Of a DNA stretch of 64,000 nt, positions 62,055 to 64,000 are shown piece after piece. Both the position numbers and the translations under genes were made by a program. The stretch is from NCBI GenBank assembly GCA_963920525.1, contig OY986440.1, positions 1,488,001 through 1,552,000 on the forward strand. The letters run 5' to 3'. Position 1 is the first letter of the stretch, and each line of letters begins with the position of its first letter. The DNA is from Dichetophora obliterata (lineage: Eukaryota > Arthropoda > Insecta > Diptera > Sciomyzidae). Under the pieces are notes generated by a model. It was not told the DNA's origin. It saw only the letters and a program-made list of their open reading frames with translations, and ran no database searches.

Positions 62055-62848
62055 GATAAAATTAATTTTGTCCTTGAAAAAACACCCCAGATTAAACCGG
62101 ATATTTTTTCCATAGCGACTCTCACAAAAGCCACATGGCGGCCATCATTAAAAAATTGTCAACTCTGCGCCTCTCCTAAGCGGCCATTATACTTTTGTGG
62201 AAGGAGGAGGAGCCACAAAAACAGCCAGTGTTGTGCAAAAGTTTATGAGAAGTATAAGTGTTGTGTAAATTTGAAACCAGTTTCAATGCCTTCCTACACT
62301 CATTACCAATTCCTAGAGAACCCTATGATTTTGAAATTTTATAATTTTGAAATTCTGACGACGGATTCGGATTCAGTGACCCATATTTTGTGTATGATTT
62401 TTTTTTGCCTTCCCCGAATTCTCAAAACTACAGAAAAAAAAGGTGGCAACCCTATCCACCATCTTGAATTTTAAAATTCTGACTTCAGATTCTAAATCAG
62501 CGACCCCTAAACACTAATAAATGACGTTTAAAATTCTTAAAAAGACATATTATTAGGTGGCAACCCTATTATTTCGAATCTTTATAATTTTGAAATTCTG
62601 ACGACGGATTCGGATTCAGTGACCCATATTTTGTGTATGATTTTTTTTTGCCTTCCCCGAATTCTCAAAACTACAGAAAAAGAAGGTGGCAACCCTATCC
62701 ACCATCTTGAATTTTAAAATTCTGACTTCAGATTCGAAATCAGCGACCTCTAAACACTAATAAATGACTACAAACTACAAAAAATAAAGGTGGCAACCCT
62801 ATCCACCATCTTGAATTTTAAAATTCTGACCTTAGATTCGAAATCAGC
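62055..62848 (+). repeat. Unit U73, n=1, 794 bp, marked
   Basis: Core GTCC/CTCTCAC. A8, ATTCTAAATC and CGACCTCT alleles as in U51 and U66. Betas GTGTATG-T9, GTGTATG-T9. Confidence 0.95.
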
Positions 62849-63887
62849 GATAAAATTAATTTTGACCTTGAAAAAACACCCCAGATTAAACCGGATATTT
62901 TTTCCATAGCGACTCTCACAAAAGCCACATGGCGGCCATCATTAAAAAATTGTCAACTCTGCGCCTCTCCTAAGCGGCCATTATACTTTTGTGGAAGGAG
63001 GAGGAGCCACAAAAACAGCCAGTGTTGTGCAAAAGTTTATGAGAAGTATAAGTGTTGTGTAAATTTGAAACCAGTTTCAATGCCTTCCTACACTCATTAC
63101 CAATTCCTAGAGAACCCTATGATTTTGAAATTTTATAATTTTGAAATTCTGACGACGGATTCGGATTCAGTGACCCATATTTTGTGTATGATTTTTTTTT
63201 TTGCCTTCCCCGAATTCTCAAAACTACAGAAAAAGAAGGTGGCAACCCTATCCACCATCTTGAATTTTAAAATTCTGACTTCAGATTCGAAATCAGCGAC
63301 CCCTAAACACTAATAAATGACGTTTAAAATTCTTAAAAAGACATATTATTAGGTGGCAACCCTATTATTTCGAATCTTTATAATTTTGAAATTCTGACGA
63401 CGGATTCGGATTCAGTGACCCATATTTTGTGTATGATTTTTTTTTGCCTTCCCCGAATTCTCAAAACTACAGAAAAAGAAGGTGGCAACCCTATCCACCA
63501 TCTTGAATTTTAAAATTCTGACTTCAGATTCGAAATCAGCGACCCCTAAACACTAATAAATGACGTTTAAAATTCTTAAAAAGACATATTATTAGGTGGC
63601 AACCCTATTATTTCGAATCTTTATAATTTTGAAATTCTGACGACGGATTCGGATTCAGTGACCCATATTTTGTGCATGATTTTTTTTTGCCTTCCCCGAA
63701 TTCTCAAAACTACAGAAAAAGAAGGTGGCAACCCTATTCACCATCTTGAATTTTAAAATTCTGACTTCAGATTCGAAATCAGCGACCCCTAAACACTAAT
63801 AAATGACTACAAACTACAAAAAATAAAGGTGGCAACCCTATCCACCATCTTGAATTTTAAAATTCTGACCTTAGATTCGAAATCAGC
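62849..63887 (+). repeat. Unit U74, n=2, 1039 bp, T11
   Basis: Core GACC/CTCTCAC. Betas GTGTATG-T11, GTGTATG-T9, GTGCATG-T9 with CTATTCACC. Confidence 0.95.
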
Positions 63888-64000
63888 GATAAAATTAATT
63901 TTGACCTTGAAAAAACACCCCAGATTAAACCGGATATTTTTTCCATAGCGACTCTCACAAAAGCCACATGGCGGCCATCATTAAAAAATTGTCAACTCTG
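63888..64000 (+). repeat. Unit U75, partial (start of K)
   Basis: First 113 bp of K with core GACC/CTCTCAC. The window ends before the GGA hairpin. Confidence 0.95.

Larger units (their letters stand above)
1..64000 (+). repeat. Higher-order satellite DNA array filling the window
   Basis: Head-to-tail tandem repeats occupy every base, all in one orientation, with no unique sequence at either edge, so the array continues beyond the window on both sides. The unit formula is K(304)-beta(124-126)-[alpha(119)-beta(124)]n-gamma(104)-delta(19), which gives 552+243n bp. I placed 74 complete units by locating the single-copy start of K (GATAAAATTAATTTTG) and measuring spacings. Units of one class differ by only a few bases. 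This near-identity over 64 kb implies recent amplification and ongoing homogenisation by unequal exchange or gene conversion, as is known for eukaryotic satellites. I do not recognise the family by name. Chromosomal location and host are not determinable from this sequence. Confidence 0.97.
58389..64000 (+). repeat. Block B copy 3 (U69-U75), cut by window end
   Basis: Tandem repeat of 52095-58388 at 6294-bp displacement, complete through U74 and cut in U75. A private A-to-T at 59888 and the third beta of U70 distinguish it from copy 2. Confidence 0.92.

Noticed and set aside
1..64000. CRISPR array
   Set aside because: There are no unique spacers: every part of the unit is itself repeated, and the period is hundreds of bases.
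1..64000. Ribosomal DNA intergenic spacer or telomere repeats
   Set aside because: There is no rRNA gene end, no recognisable promoter repeat and no short telomeric motif in the window.

Overview
The whole 64-kb window is one uninterrupted tandem satellite array. I see no protein-coding gene, no rRNA or tRNA, no transposase or other recognisable mobile-element gene, and no flanking single-copy sequence on either side. Every copy is in the same orientation. The sequence is AT-rich and the copies are nearly identical, differing mostly by single bases, T-tract lengths and whole-module gains or losses. Tens of kilobases of near-identical, AT-rich, higher-order tandem repeat without genes point to a eukaryotic chromosome, in heterochromatin such as a centromere, pericentromere, subtelomere or a sex or B chromosome. 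The species cannot be told from the window; an invertebrate is only a guess.

Layout. There are 74 complete repeat units (U1 to U74, starts 377 to 62849), a partial tail before U1 (1-376) and a partial head at the end (63888-64000). Each unit is a modular string: K (about 304 bp, the only stretch not found elsewhere in the unit), then beta (124-126 bp), then n copies of an alpha-beta dimer (119+124 = 243 bp), then gamma (104 bp), then delta (19 bp). Unit lengths therefore form a ladder: about 552 (n=0, 2 units), 795 (n=1, 45 units) and 1038 (n=2, 23 units). A fourth class of about 691 bp (4 units) is n=1 with gamma deleted. Alpha, beta and gamma are related and share a GGTGGCAACCCTAT motif or part of it. 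Gamma looks like an alpha-head/beta-tail chimera. K appears to interrupt an old alpha copy: delta matches the first 19-21 bp of alpha, and the last 40 bp of K match the end of alpha.

Above the unit level there are larger repeats. Block A is a 7397-bp, nine-unit tandem duplication (11474-18870 and 18871-26267). Block B is a 6294-bp, seven-unit block present twice in tandem from 52095 to the window end, with a related partial copy at 40237-45736. Block C is an 8.3-kb segment at the window start that recurs at about 26.7-35.8 kb with one extra unit. From 36570 to 44941 long and short units alternate with a 1833-bp period. The least regular zones are 9088-11473 and 45737-52094.

Within each unit there are several dyad symmetries: a 14-bp perfect palindrome at every beta and gamma end, an 11-bp inverted repeat in every alpha, and in K a 12-bp palindrome, an ATGGC/GCCAT dyad and an 8-bp-stem hairpin whose 12-nt loop is GGA-rich. 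These are the best candidates for function (protein binding, non-B DNA, chromatin), but that is inference. Offsets from a unit start are constant: 12-bp palindrome +3 to +14, ATGGC dyad +80 to +90, GGA hairpin +138 to +165, end of K +303. The exceptions are U9 (1 bp shorter in K) and U11 (1 bp longer).

Conventions in the unit entries: 'core' gives two K variants (GTCC or GACC after the 12-bp palindrome; CTCTCAC or CTCTTAC near +70). Each beta is written as a 7-base tag that follows CATATTTT plus the length of the T tract after TATGA or CATGA (for example GCGTATG-T10). 'TAAGG' marks betas with AAATAAGG in place of the usual AAAGAAGG.
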